Shown piece after piece: positions 50,472 through 59,088 of a DNA stretch of 64,000 nucleotides. How positions within the stretch are numbered: position 1 is the first letter of the stretch; each line of letters begins with the position of its first letter. The stretch is taken from assembly GCA_934631025.1 (NCBI GenBank), contig CAKTXR010000011.1, positions 1 to 64,000 on the forward strand. The letters are read 5' to 3'. The DNA comes from an uncultured Clostridia bacterium. Lineage in GTDB: Bacteria; Bacillota; Clostridia; Christensenellales; Aristaeellaceae. Made by a program: the position numbers and the translations under genes. The notes under the pieces are model-generated. The model searched no databases. It was not told the DNA's origin and saw only the letters and a program-made list of their open reading frames with translations.

Positions 50472-51034
50472 TTCGCCCGCCCCCTTCCGCGCCGGATCCC
50501 ATAGACGGCCAGACCGATCAGGCCGCAGATGAGGATATAGAAGATCGACGAAAACGACACGGCCAACGCTGAAAAGAGCACCATCGCCGCCATGACCAGC
50601 ACGACGATAACCTTATTCATCACGCTCTTGTCCAGCCCCTTGATCATGCGCAGCCCCGCCGAGAAGATCAGATAGACGACGCAGGCCTGTATCCCGCGGA
50701 AGGCGTACGCCACATATTTAAGGCTCAGAAACTGATCGAAAAACAGCGATATGATATAGATGACGGCGAACGACGGCAGGCACACCGCCAGCGTGGCGAG
50801 CGCCGCGCCGGCCGCGCCGCCGATCTTATAGCCGATATAGGTCGCGCTGTTGACGGCCACCGGCCCGGGCGTCGATTCGGCAATGGCCGCCATGTCGAGA
50901 AACTCGTCCCGGTCGAGCCAGCCCTTCTTTTCAATAAACTCGTTCTCCAGCAGCGCGATCATGGCGTAGCCGCCGCCGAACGTAAACGCGCCGATCTTCA
51001 GAAATGTCAGAAACAGTGTGATCATCTTCCGCAT
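50468..51034 (-). CDS. Chromate transporter family protein, first half
   Basis: A 188-aa membrane protein paralogous to its downstream partner, with TFGGGYAMIALLENEF near residue 19 and STPGPVAVNSATYIG near 55. The frame extends upstream, but the promoter TATAAT (51060-51065) lies inside the extension, so the ATG at 51034 with GGGAG upstream is chosen. Confidence 0.85.
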   Translation of the reverse strand: MRKMITLFLTFLKIGAFTFGGGYAMIALLENEFIEKKGWLDRDEFLDMAAIAESTPGPVAVNSATYIGYKIGGAAGAALATLAVCLPSFAVIYIISLFFDQFLSLKYVAYAFRGIQACVVYLIFSAGLRMIKGLDKSVMNKVIVVLVMAAMVLFSALAVSFSSIFYILICGLIGLAVYGIRRGRGRAK

Positions 51035-51059
51035 GGTCTTTATCGCTCCCTTCAATGGC

Positions 51060-51088
51060 ATTATAGGGAACCACCCGCCATCTGTCAA
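51060..51088 (-). promoter_or_regulatory. Promoter of the chromate transporter pair
   Basis: Minus-strand TTGACA (51083-51088), 17 bp, TATAAT (51060-51065): a full consensus promoter. Confidence 0.85.
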
Positions 51089-51123
51089 TCCCCTGCTCGA
51101 TTTATACGCGCAAAAAGCGCCTT

Positions 51124-51912
51124 TCACTTCTTCAGCCGCTCGGCGCGATACGTTTCCGGCGTTACGCCCGTCTCGCGGTGGAACACCCGGATGAAATACC
51201 CCGCGCCGGCATACCCGCACAGCGCGGCCACGTCCGAGACGCGCAGCTCGCCGTTTTCCAGCAGCTTTTCAGCCGCCTTTATGCGCAGCGCGGTGAGAAA
51301 GCGGCCGGGCGTTATGTGATAACGCCGCTGGAACTGCTCACCGAAGCGCCGCACGCTCAGGCGCGCCATGCCGGCCAGCTCCTCCATGGAGAGCGCGGAA
51401 TCGGTGTAATTGCGCTCCATATACGCCCGAACGAACGCGATGTTCTGCGCCGTTTCCGCCGCGCCGCTCTCGCCAATGGCCAGCGTGCGGGCGAGTATGT
51501 CGTAAAACAGCGCCGCGCAGGCGTATTCGCCGACCGCACTGCCGCCCCTTTGCAGGCGGTTCCAGGCGTCCAGCAGTCGGAAAAAGCCGCTTTTTATGTG
51601 CGGATCGGAGGACACGCCGACGCAGGCCATGGGCAGATCGAACGGCTCGACGGTCTCAAAATGCACCGCGATGCAGCCGCCGCGCGCCCCCGCATCCTCG
51701 GGATCATGCGACGTGACGCGGTAGAGATCGTCTTTGCCGACGATCATCACGCTGTCCTGATCGTGAACATATTCCCGCCCGTCGTGGATATGCACCGTGC
51801 GGCCGTAGAGCTTGTAGGCCAGGCAGTGATCGGCGGCGCCGCTCGCGCGCGACCAGCTCCTTTCATGGATCGAAAAGCGATACACCCTGTTGATGCGCTC
51901 GAGATGAAGCAT
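51124..51912 (-). CDS. AraC-family transcriptional regulator
   Basis: A 262-aa regulator with an N-terminal cupin-like domain (about 1-140, containing HIHDGREYVHDQDSV) and C-terminal helix-turn-helix pair (about 165-258) with LRVSDVAALCGYAGAGYFIR and FHRETGVTPETYR. It is divergent from the glycyl-radical enzyme gene, 114 bp away, and is its likely activator. Effector unknown. Confidence 0.9.
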   Translation of the reverse strand: MLHLERINRVYRFSIHERSWSRASGAADHCLAYKLYGRTVHIHDGREYVHDQDSVMIVGKDDLYRVTSHDPEDAGARGGCIAVHFETVEPFDLPMACVGVSSDPHIKSGFFRLLDAWNRLQRGGSAVGEYACAALFYDILARTLAIGESGAAETAQNIAFVRAYMERNYTDSALSMEELAGMARLSVRRFGEQFQRRYHITPGRFLTALRIKAAEKLLENGELRVSDVAALCGYAGAGYFIRVFHRETGVTPETYRAERLKK

Positions 51913-51963
51913 GGCGTGAACTCCTTTCGCCGTCCGTATTGTGCCATCGTCGGAATTGTGCGA

Positions 51964-51992
51964 TTTACTTTCCGCGCCGTTTTCGCTAGAAT
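51964..51992 (+). promoter_or_regulatory. Promoter of the glycyl-radical enzyme gene
   Basis: TTTACT (51964-51969), 17 bp, TAGAAT (51987-51992). A mediocre match, which suits an AraC-activated promoter. Confidence 0.5.
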
Positions 51993-52026
51993 AGACGCAC
52001 AGTCTTCATTGGGGAGTTGAACGGAT

Positions 52027-54276
52027 ATGGATACAGCCGCTCTGCGCGCAGAGCTGACCGATTTTTACTGGAACCGCATAGACGACAAGGCCGCGGCCTT
52101 CCGCGACCGCATTTTCCCGCTGCTCGATCAGCGCTGGCAGCCGACGATGACCGCCTGTCAGCGCAAGGCCATGCAGTACGAAACCATCGCGGAGCATTGC
52201 GAGTGCGTACTCTTTCACCAGTCTCCATTTTACCACGAGCTGGGCACAATGCAGCATCTCTGCGACGGCGCGGGCGATTTTCACGGCGTGCTCCACGCAG
52301 GCGGATGGAATTACGCGCGCTTCTCGCATCTGTTCTGGGATCAGGATCCCGCGCTGGCCCGCGTGCGGAATAAGCAGGGCGAAAACCTGCTCTATCTCAT
52401 CTGCGGCCCCTATGCCGACACGCGCCAGCACTTTTACTACAACTGCAAGCCGATTTTCTCCGGCGGGCTGAAGAGCCTCTACGACGCGGCCTGCGCCCAG
52501 CTGGAAACGCCCCGTCCTGAATCGGAAAAGGACTTCCTGCGCGCCGCCGTTCGCGGCCTGCTGAGCCTGAAAGCCATCTCCGAAAAGTTTGCCCGCGCCG
52601 CGGAGGAAAGGCTGAAGAGCGCATCGGATGCTGAAGAGCGCGCGCGCCTTGAACGCATCGCCGAAGCCGCCGCCTATACCCCTTGGAACGCGCCGCGCAC
52701 GTTTTACGAGGCGCTCAACACGCTGGCCTTCATGCGCACCGTGCCCGGCGCGCTCGAGGGCGTGGGCTACAACAGCTTCGGCCGGCCGGATGTGGAGCTG
52801 CTGCCCTTCTATGAGCGCGATCTGGCCGAAGGGCGGCTGACGAAAGAGGACGCCTGCGCGCTGGTCAAGGCCTTCCTGCTCACATGGGACTGCCATTACG
52901 ATCACGACATGAAGATGACAGGCTATGCCGACCACGAGCTGGAAAACACCTATGTGCTGGGCGGCTGCGACCGATACGGCCGTCCGGTCTGGAACGACCT
53001 GACCGAAATGTTCCTGCGCGCCACGCGGGAGGAGAAGATCATCTTTCCGAAGATCAAGGTGCGCTTCGGCGCGGCCTCGCCCAAGGCCTATCTGGACGCA
53101 GCCGATCAGGACGTGATCGCCGGCACGTCGTCCATATTGTACGAAAACGACGACGCGATGATCCCCGCGCTGATCCGCGCCGGCTTTTCGACGGAGGACG
53201 CGCGCGATTATCTCGTCACCGGCTGCTGGGGACTCTCGGGCAACGGCAACGAGAAGAGCGATCACGGCAACTACGTCAATCTGCTCAAGGCGTTTGAATT
53301 TTCCGTTCACAACCGGCGCGACAAAATGGACGAATGCCAGCTCCATTTCCGGCCGCTGGACGGCGCGAAGAGCTTTGAAGAGGTCTATCAGATCACGATG
53401 AACAACATGCGCGTCCTTTTGCGCGAACGCAGCCGCATGACGCATGCGGGCAAGGGAATCTGGCGCGAGGTCGATCCGCTGCCGCTGACCTCTTCAAGTC
53501 TCGATGGCTGCCTGCAAAGCGGTCGCGATCTGACCGAGGGCGGCTGCAAATACCATGTCGAGCAGTACACCTGTCTGGGGCTGCCCAACATCATCGATTC
53601 GCTGCTGGCCATCAAAACGCTCTGCTTTGACCGGCAAACGCTGCCGCTCGACGAGCTGCTGGCCATCGTGCGCGGCAACTGGGAGGGGCGTGAGGACGTG
53701 CGCCGCGCCGCCATAGGCTGCCCCTGCTGGGGCGACGGCGGCGAGGAATCCGGCGCGCTGGCCGCCCGCTTCAACGCCGATCTCTACAAGGAGACACGCG
53801 CGCTCAGGACGTTCTGGACGGGCGGCGCGGTGATGCTGGGACATCTCACCTACACTGAGATCCGCTTCTGGGGCGAAAAGACGCTGGCCACGCCGGACGG
53901 GCGCAGAAGCGGCGACTACATCTCTCAGGGGCTGACCCCCTCGCGGCTGCACAAGATCGACAGCGTGACCGACGTGGCCGCGAGCCTTCGCCGTCTGGAC
54001 GGCACGATGATGGCCGGAAATACCGTCGTGAACATCATCCTGCCCTCCACGCGCATGACGCTCGATCTCTGCGAGGCCTTCCTCCGCGCCATGGCGCACA
54101 CGGCTCTGGGCGCGCTCCAGCTCAACTGCACCACGCGCGAACAGCTCCTTGACGCGCAGGCGCATCCGGAAAACTATCCAAACCTCATCGTGCGCGTCTG
54201 CGGCTTCTCGGCGCGCTTCACCAGCCTGTCGCCCGAATGGCAGAAAGAGGTGCTCAGCCGCAACTTCTACGATTAA
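52027..54276 (+). CDS. Glycyl-radical enzyme of unknown substrate (PFL-like)
   Basis: A 749-aa protein of the pyruvate formate-lyase/diol dehydratase superfamily. The C-terminal glycyl-radical motif is IVRVCGFSARF (radical site G726), and the candidate thiyl cysteine is C400 in LVTGCWGLSGNGNEK. Diol and glycerol dehydratases have a glutamate two residues after this cysteine (GCVE); here it is glycine, so another reaction is likely. GGGGAG lies 10 bp before the ATG. No radical-SAM activase is encoded anywhere in the window, so activation must come from elsewhere. Strictly anaerobic function. Controlled probably by the divergent AraC regulator. Confidence 0.85.
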   Translation: MDTAALRAELTDFYWNRIDDKAAAFRDRIFPLLDQRWQPTMTACQRKAMQYETIAEHCECVLFHQSPFYHELGTMQHLCDGAGDFHGVLHAGGWNYARFSHLFWDQDPALARVRNKQGENLLYLICGPYADTRQHFYYNCKPIFSGGLKSLYDAACAQLETPRPESEKDFLRAAVRGLLSLKAISEKFARAAEERLKSASDAEERARLERIAEAAAYTPWNAPRTFYEALNTLAFMRTVPGALEGVGYNSFGRPDVELLPFYERDLAEGRLTKEDACALVKAFLLTWDCHYDHDMKMTGYADHELENTYVLGGCDRYGRPVWNDLTEMFLRATREEKIIFPKIKVRFGAASPKAYLDAADQDVIAGTSSILYENDDAMIPALIRAGFSTEDARDYLVTGCWGLSGNGNEKSDHGNYVNLLKAFEFSVHNRRDKMDECQLHFRPLDGAKSFEEVYQITMNNMRVLLRERSRMTHAGKGIWREVDPLPLTSSSLDGCLQSGRDLTEGGCKYHVEQYTCLGLPNIIDSLLAIKTLCFDRQTLPLDELLAIVRGNWEGREDVRRAAIGCPCWGDGGEESGALAARFNADLYKETRALRTFWTGGAVMLGHLTYTEIRFWGEKTLATPDGRRSGDYISQGLTPSRLHKIDSVTDVAASLRRLDGTMMAGNTVVNIILPSTRMTLDLCEAFLRAMAHTALGALQLNCTTREQLLDAQAHPENYPNLIVRVCGFSARFTSLSPEWQKEVLSRNFYD

Positions 54277-54291
54277 CGCGTAACGCGCAAA

Positions 54292-54340
54292 CGCCGCGCA
54301 TGGCAGGCCGATCCGCCCGCCGTGCGCGGCGATTTGTTTT
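54292..54340 (+). terminator. Terminator after the glycyl-radical enzyme
   Basis: CGCCGCGCA (54292-54300) pairs with TGCGCGGCG (54323-54331), loop 22 nt, then ATTTGTTTT. Convergent with merR. Confidence 0.65.
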
Positions 54341-54808
54341 CTATTCGTCCTCTTCCGCCGCAGGCATCGATTTAAGGCTGCGGCGCACGCCCTGAAAGCG
54401 CGCGGGCAGAGCGTCCTCGCCCAGATTTTTGACCGCGTCGATCGAGCCCGCCGCCTGCGCCTGCTCGTAAAACCAGCATTTGTAATCCAGCATATCGAGC
54501 GTGTTTTGCAGCGCCGCCATCTGCCGCAGCAGCGTCTCGCGCTGACGTTTGAACAGCGCCAGCCGCTGATCGATCGTGCCGTCGCCCTGCATGGCCAGAC
54601 GAATGTACTCGCGAATATCGCCGATCGACATCCCCGCGCTCTTCAGACAGCCGATGACGTTGAGCCATTCCACGTCCGTCTCCCGAAACAGCCGTATGCC
54701 GCCCGGGGAGCGCTCCACGAAGGGCAGCAGTCCTTCCTTATCGTAATAGCGCAGCGTGGACGCCGCAACGCCCATCCGCTTCGCCATTTCGCCCACTGTA
54801 TAAACCAT
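54341..54808 (-). CDS. MerR-family transcriptional regulator
   Basis: A 155-aa regulator with the N-terminal winged helix (YTVGEMAKRMGVAASTLRYYDKEGLLPF, residues 3-30) and a dimer coiled coil (about 85-112). The cysteines in YKCWFYEQ are not arranged like metal sensors. It is divergent from the redox operon whose promoter has the 19-bp spacing that MerR proteins act on. Confidence 0.92.
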   Translation of the reverse strand: MVYTVGEMAKRMGVAASTLRYYDKEGLLPFVERSPGGIRLFRETDVEWLNVIGCLKSAGMSIGDIREYIRLAMQGDGTIDQRLALFKRQRETLLRQMAALQNTLDMLDYKCWFYEQAQAAGSIDAVKNLGEDALPARFQGVRRSLKSMPAAEEDE

Positions 54809-54840
54809 AAGTTAGTCCTCCGAAATTTTTGCAAAACCCC

Positions 54841-54871
54841 TTGACTTAAAGTTCGCTTCAAGTTGTAAACT
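54841..54871 (+). promoter_or_regulatory. MerR-type promoter and operator
   Basis: TTGACT (54841-54846) and TAAACT (54866-54871) are 19 bp apart, the over-long spacing corrected by MerR activators. Between them lies the dyad ACTTAAAG-TTCG-CTTCAAGT (54844-54863), 8-bp arms with one mismatch. It drives the downstream five-gene operon. Confidence 0.85.
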
Positions 54872-54974
54872 ATCATCGAGGTTTAACCCCATGACCCTAT
54901 CATACCGCCCGCAGCGGCGTTTGTCAAGCCGCGCGCGGCGAATCATAAGCGCATTGGAAGGAGTTTTTTTTACT

Positions 54975-55406
54975 ATGAAGACCATGAATCAGGCTGAATT
55001 TGAGCGGCAGAATGCGTTCGGCACGGGCGCGCCCAACACCGCCTACGCGCGCTATTTCATCGGCGAATCCTTCCTCAATCCGCTGACCGACCCGAAAAGC
55101 GGCCTGTTCGCCGCCAACGTGACCTTCGAGCCGGGCTGCCGCAACAACTGGCACATCCATCACGCCGTCAAGGGCGGCGGCCAGCTGCTCATCTGCACAG
55201 CCGGCGAGGGCTGGTATCAGGAGGAAGGCAAGGCGGCGATCAGTCTCACGGCGGGCAGCGTCGTCATGATCCCCGCCAACGTCAAGCACTGGCATGGCGC
55301 GAAGGCCGACAGCTGGTTTTCGCACATCGCGATCGAGGTTCCCGGCGAGGGCTGCCATAACGAATGGTGCGAGCCGGTGACCGACGAAGAATACGCAAAG
55401 CTGTAA
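54975..55406 (+). CDS. Cupin-domain protein
   Basis: A 143-aa single-cupin protein. NNWHIHHAVKGGGQLL supplies the two metal histidines and the following glycine turn; NVKHWHGAK near residue 107 supplies the third ligand. First gene of the MerR-controlled operon. With the next gene, it resembles the cupin plus carboxymuconolactone decarboxylase pairs often linked to quinone or aldehyde stress. Confidence 0.88.
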   Translation: MKTMNQAEFERQNAFGTGAPNTAYARYFIGESFLNPLTDPKSGLFAANVTFEPGCRNNWHIHHAVKGGGQLLICTAGEGWYQEEGKAAISLTAGSVVMIPANVKHWHGAKADSWFSHIAIEVPGEGCHNEWCEPVTDEEYAKL

Positions 55407-55420
55407 GGGAGGGCGCGATT

Positions 55421-55759
55421 ATGGCAATCAAGCAGACGGCGGGGCGCGACGCGCTGGGCACATTCGCGCCGAAATTTGCGCAGCTCAACGACGACGTGCT
55501 TTTCGGCGAGGTCTGGAGCCGCGAGGAGCAGCTCTCGCTTCGGGATCGTTCGCTCGTCACGGTGGCGGCGCTGATGGCGCAAGGCCTTGTGGACGAGAGC
55601 TTCCGCTATCATCTGGCGGCGGCCAGGAAGAACGGCATTACCCGAGAGGAAATCGCGGAGATCGTCACCCACGCGGCGTTCTACTGCGGCTGGCCGAAGG
55701 CGTGGGCGGTGTTCCGCATGGCGAAGGAAATCTGGAACGACGAAGAGGAGACGAAATAA
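55421..55759 (+). CDS. Carboxymuconolactone decarboxylase family protein
   Basis: A 112-aa protein of the CMD/AhpD-like fold, with SLRDRSLVTVAALMAQG near residue 41 and EIVTHAAFYCGWPKAW near 83. The single cysteine means it lacks the CxxC peroxidase pair of AhpD. AGGGAGGG precedes the ATG at 55421; upstream codons are rejected. Overlaps the next gene by 1 bp. Confidence 0.88.
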   Translation: MAIKQTAGRDALGTFAPKFAQLNDDVLFGEVWSREEQLSLRDRSLVTVAALMAQGLVDESFRYHLAAARKNGITREEIAEIVTHAAFYCGWPKAWAVFRMAKEIWNDEEETK

Positions 55760-56628
55760 TGCTTTTGAATGAACGCTATGCGCTGCCGAACGGCGCGCTG
55801 ATTCCGAAAATCGGGCTGGGTACATGGTGCATTCCGGACGATCAGGCGGCGCAGGCCGTCGAGAGCGCCGTCAGGCTGGGCTACCGCCTCATCGACACCG
55901 CGCAGGCCTATGGCAACGAGCGCGGCGTGGGCGAGGGCGTGCGCGCCTGCGGCGTTCCCCGCGGCGAGCTGTTCGTCGCCAGCAAGGTGGCGGCGGAGCT
56001 GAAATCCTATGAGGATGCCGCGCGCTCCATCGACGAGACGCTCAATAAGATGGGGCTTGACTATCTGGATCAGATGATCATCCACGCGCCGCAGCCTTGG
56101 GCCGAATTCCGCAGCGCAAAGCGCTATTTTGCGGAGAACAGAGCGGTCTGGCGCGCGCTGGAGGACGCGCACGCGGCGGGCAAGGTGCGCGTGATCGGCG
56201 TGTCTAACTTCCTTCAGGACGATCTGGAGAATCTGCTCTCCGACTGCCGCGTAAGGCCCATGGTCAATCAGATCCTGCTGCACATCAGCAACACCGACGC
56301 GGCGCTGCTGGACTACTGCGCGGCGCAGCATATACAGATCGAGGCCTATTCGCCCATCGCGCACGGCGAAGCGCTGAAGAACCCCTCCATCGCCGCCATG
56401 GCCGAAAAGTGCGGCGTGTCGGCCGCGCAGCTGTGCGTGCGCTATGTCGTCCAGCTGGGCGCAGCGGCGCTGCCCAAGACGGCAAACCCCGCGCACATGG
56501 CGAGCAACGCGCAGGTCGACTTTACGATTTCCGACGAGGATATGAAAGCGCTTAAACAGATGGAGCGCATCGCCAATTACGGCGCGTTCAGCCATTTCCC
56601 CGTGTTCAGCGGAAAAACGCAGATTTGA
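55759..56628 (+). CDS. Aldo/keto reductase (AKR family)
   Basis: A 289-aa NADPH-dependent reductase. The tetrad appears as D47 and Y52 (LIDTAQAYGNE), K77 (VASKV) and H108 (QMIIHAP). VIGVSNF and LPKTANP follow in the usual places. It reduces aldehydes or ketones. Translationally coupled to the CMD gene (TAATG). Confidence 0.93.
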   Translation: MLLNERYALPNGALIPKIGLGTWCIPDDQAAQAVESAVRLGYRLIDTAQAYGNERGVGEGVRACGVPRGELFVASKVAAELKSYEDAARSIDETLNKMGLDYLDQMIIHAPQPWAEFRSAKRYFAENRAVWRALEDAHAAGKVRVIGVSNFLQDDLENLLSDCRVRPMVNQILLHISNTDAALLDYCAAQHIQIEAYSPIAHGEALKNPSIAAMAEKCGVSAAQLCVRYVVQLGAAALPKTANPAHMASNAQVDFTISDEDMKALKQMERIANYGAFSHFPVFSGKTQI

Positions 56629-56653
56629 CGTGCTTCTGAAAGGAGAAATCGAT

Positions 56654-57763
56654 ATGGAAAACGTTAAGAAGAACTTCGGCTTCGGCTGTATGCGCCTGCC
56701 CATGAACGGCTCGGAGGTCGACACGGCCGAAACCTGCCGCATGGTGGACGCGTTCCTCGAAGCGGGCTTCAACTACTTCGACACCGCGCACGGCTACATT
56801 CAGGGCAAGAGCGAGACGGCGCTCAAGGCCTGCCTGACCAGCCGCTACCCGCGCGAAAAGTACATCCTCACCGACAAGCTGACCGGCAACTTCTTCAAGA
56901 CGGAAGCGGACATCCGGCCCTTCTTTGAGAGCCAGCTCGAGGCCTGCGGCGTTAATTACTTCGACTTTTATCTCATGCACGCCCAGGGCGCGGGCAATTA
57001 CGGCCACTATAAAGAGTGTCATGCCTACGAGACGGCCTTCCAGCTCAAGGCCGAGGGCAAGATCCGCCATGTGGGCATCTCCTTCCACGACAGAGCCGAG
57101 CTGCTCGACGAGATCCTGACCGAGTATCCGCAGGTCGAGGTGGTGCAGATTCAGTTCAACTATCTGGATTACGACGATCAGGCCGTGCAGAGCCGCGCCT
57201 GCTACGAGGTGTGCGTGAAGCACAACAAGCCGGTCATCGTCATGGAGCCGGTCAAGGGCGGCAATCTGGTCAACCTGCCCGAGGACGCAAAGGCCGTGCT
57301 GGACGCGCTGCACGGCGGCAGCCCCGCGAGCTACGCCATCCGCTTTGCCGCGGGCTTCCCCGGCATCATGATGGTGCTCTCCGGCATGAGCGATCTGGCG
57401 CAGATTCAGGACAACATCAGCTATATGAAGGACTTCAAGCCGCTTGACGAGACCGAGCTGGCCGCCGTCAAAAAGGTGCAGGAGATCTTCAAGAGCAAGA
57501 ACCTCATCCCCTGCACGGCCTGCCGCTACTGCACGGACGGATGTCCCAGACACATCTCCATCCCCGATCTGTTCGCGCTGATGAATTCCAGGCAGATTCA
57601 TCATGACTGGAACGCCGATTACTATTACACGAGCGTGCATACCGCGCCGGGCCGCCGCGCGTCGGACTGCATCAAATGCGGCAAGTGCGAAAAGGTGTGT
57701 CCGCAGCATCTGCCCATCCGCAAGCTGCTGGTAGACGTGGCCGCGGAATTTGAAAAGAAGTAA
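56654..57763 (+). CDS. Aldo/keto reductase with C-terminal 4Fe-4S domain
   Basis: A 369-aa protein. The N-terminal AKR barrel has YFDTAHGYIQGKSE and FYLMHAQG; the C-terminal ferredoxin domain has CTACRYCTDGCPRHI near residue 283 and CIKCGKCEKVCPQHLP near 337, enough for two 4Fe-4S clusters. Such fused enzymes are common in clostridia and couple carbonyl reduction to ferredoxin-type electrons. AAAGGAG 8 bp before the ATG at 56654. Confidence 0.92.
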   Translation: MENVKKNFGFGCMRLPMNGSEVDTAETCRMVDAFLEAGFNYFDTAHGYIQGKSETALKACLTSRYPREKYILTDKLTGNFFKTEADIRPFFESQLEACGVNYFDFYLMHAQGAGNYGHYKECHAYETAFQLKAEGKIRHVGISFHDRAELLDEILTEYPQVEVVQIQFNYLDYDDQAVQSRACYEVCVKHNKPVIVMEPVKGGNLVNLPEDAKAVLDALHGGSPASYAIRFAAGFPGIMMVLSGMSDLAQIQDNISYMKDFKPLDETELAAVKKVQEIFKSKNLIPCTACRYCTDGCPRHISIPDLFALMNSRQIHHDWNADYYYTSVHTAPGRRASDCIKCGKCEKVCPQHLPIRKLLVDVAAEFEKK

Positions 57764-57777
57764 GGAGGCGGCATATC

Positions 57778-58284
57778 ATGGCCAAGCTGATCGCCTATTA
57801 CTCCCGCGCGGGAGAAAACTACTTCGGCGGCGCGTACAGGTGCATCGCCGTCGGCAACACGGAAAAGGCCGCGCAGATGATCGCGGAGATCACCGGCGGC
57901 GATCTGTTCAAAATCGAGCAGGCGCAGCCCTATTCCGAAAACTATCAGGCCTGCATCGCCGAGGCCAGGCGCGATTTGCAGGCGCACGCACGTCCGGAGG
58001 TGCTGAATCTGCCGGACAATCTGGATCAATACAACGAAATCTATCTGGGCTATCCCAACTACTGGGGCACGATGCCCATGGCCGTCTATACGTTCCTCGA
58101 GCATTACGACCTGACCGGCAAGACCGTCCACCCCTTCTGCACGCACGAGGGCGGCGGCCTGTCAGGCACGGAAGGCGACATTCGCCGCGCTGCGAAGGGC
58201 GCTGCCGTCGCGAAGGGGCTGGCCATTCATGGCAGCGGCGTGGACGGCGCACGGCCCGCGATCGAGAAATGGATTAAGGGATAA
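57778..58284 (+). CDS. Flavodoxin
   Basis: A 168-aa protein with LIAYYSRAGENYFGG as the FMN phosphate loop, NTEKAAQMIAEITGGDLFKIE, and FCTHEGGGLSG near 119. This is the long-loop flavodoxin group found with aldo/keto reductases. Probably the electron donor for the operon. AAGGAGG lies upstream; a strong terminator follows. Confidence 0.92.
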   Translation: MAKLIAYYSRAGENYFGGAYRCIAVGNTEKAAQMIAEITGGDLFKIEQAQPYSENYQACIAEARRDLQAHARPEVLNLPDNLDQYNEIYLGYPNYWGTMPMAVYTFLEHYDLTGKTVHPFCTHEGGGLSGTEGDIRRAAKGAAVAKGLAIHGSGVDGARPAIEKWIKG

Positions 58285-58305
58285 GCGTATACATACGCAA
58301 AAAGA

Positions 58306-58339
58306 CCGTCTCTTCATCAGTGAAGAGACGGCCTTTTTT
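58306..58339 (+). terminator. Bidirectional terminator after the flavodoxin gene
   Basis: CCGTCTCTTCA (58306-58316) pairs perfectly with TGAAGAGACGG (58321-58331), followed by CCTTTTTT. The left side has AAAAAG, so it can also stop the convergent minus-strand operon. Confidence 0.9.
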
Positions 58340-58347
58340 CCATGCGG

Positions 58348-59088
58348 TTACAGCTCGACTTCGTCGTTGTCGTTCACAGTATGGATGGGATAGCCGAAGC
58401 GGCCGTCCAGCGCGTCGATCTGAGCGAGCTTGGCGAGCGGGAACACATGGTTGAACAGGATCTGGTTCGCCCGACATTTTTCCAGATAGGGCGTCACCTC
58501 GTCGACGGTGAAATGCGCCATTTCGCAGATCATCAGGTCGACCTCGTTGTCCAGCACATAGGCGGGGAAGTCCTTCTTCTCCAGATGCACGGACAGATCG
58601 CCGGAGAAGAACACCTTCTTGCCCTCCGCCTCGACCAGATAGGAATAGGCGGGGCGGCCCGCGCCGGCCAGATGCTGCGTCGGGAAGGGGGTGACGCGGA
58701 TGTTCTCGTCCTCGTAGACGGTGTCCGGCGTCATCATTTCAAAGCGCACGCGCTCTCCGTCGAAGCTGCCGATGGCCGCCTCGAGCAGCGCCTTCATTGC
58801 GTCCATGCCCTTCTGCTCGGTCACATAGATGCACGGCGAGGTGGTCTTGAAATACCAGGAGCACAGCCCCGCGAACGAAACCAGTCCGTCCACATGGTCG
58901 CTGTGGAAGTGCGTGGTGAAGATCGTCCGAACGCTGTTAAGATCGACATGGCGGCGCAGCAGCAGATCAATCAGCGGCGCGCCCGCGTCGATAAAGTAAT
59001 GCGCGCCGTTCACCTCGAGCATGGTGCAGGAGCAGTAGCGGTCGGCGGCGGGCACGCCGTGGCTGGTGCCCAAAAAGGTAATTTTCAT
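58348..59088 (-). CDS. Metallo-beta-lactamase-fold hydrolase (RNase Z-like)
   Basis: A 246-aa protein starting MKITFLGTSHGVPAADRYCS, with the zinc motif TTHFHSDHVDG near residue 65, a FSGDLS aspartate block near 155 and a late histidine in LFNHVFPL. The layout is that of short MBL proteins related to RNase Z and PhnP. Substrate unknown. The start overlaps the fucU stop by 4 bp, linking it to sugar metabolism. Confidence 0.85.
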   Translation of the reverse strand: MKITFLGTSHGVPAADRYCSCTMLEVNGAHYFIDAGAPLIDLLLRRHVDLNSVRTIFTTHFHSDHVDGLVSFAGLCSWYFKTTSPCIYVTEQKGMDAMKALLEAAIGSFDGERVRFEMMTPDTVYEDENIRVTPFPTQHLAGAGRPAYSYLVEAEGKKVFFSGDLSVHLEKKDFPAYVLDNEVDLMICEMAHFTVDEVTPYLEKCRANQILFNHVFPLAKLAQIDALDGRFGYPIHTVNDNDEVEL

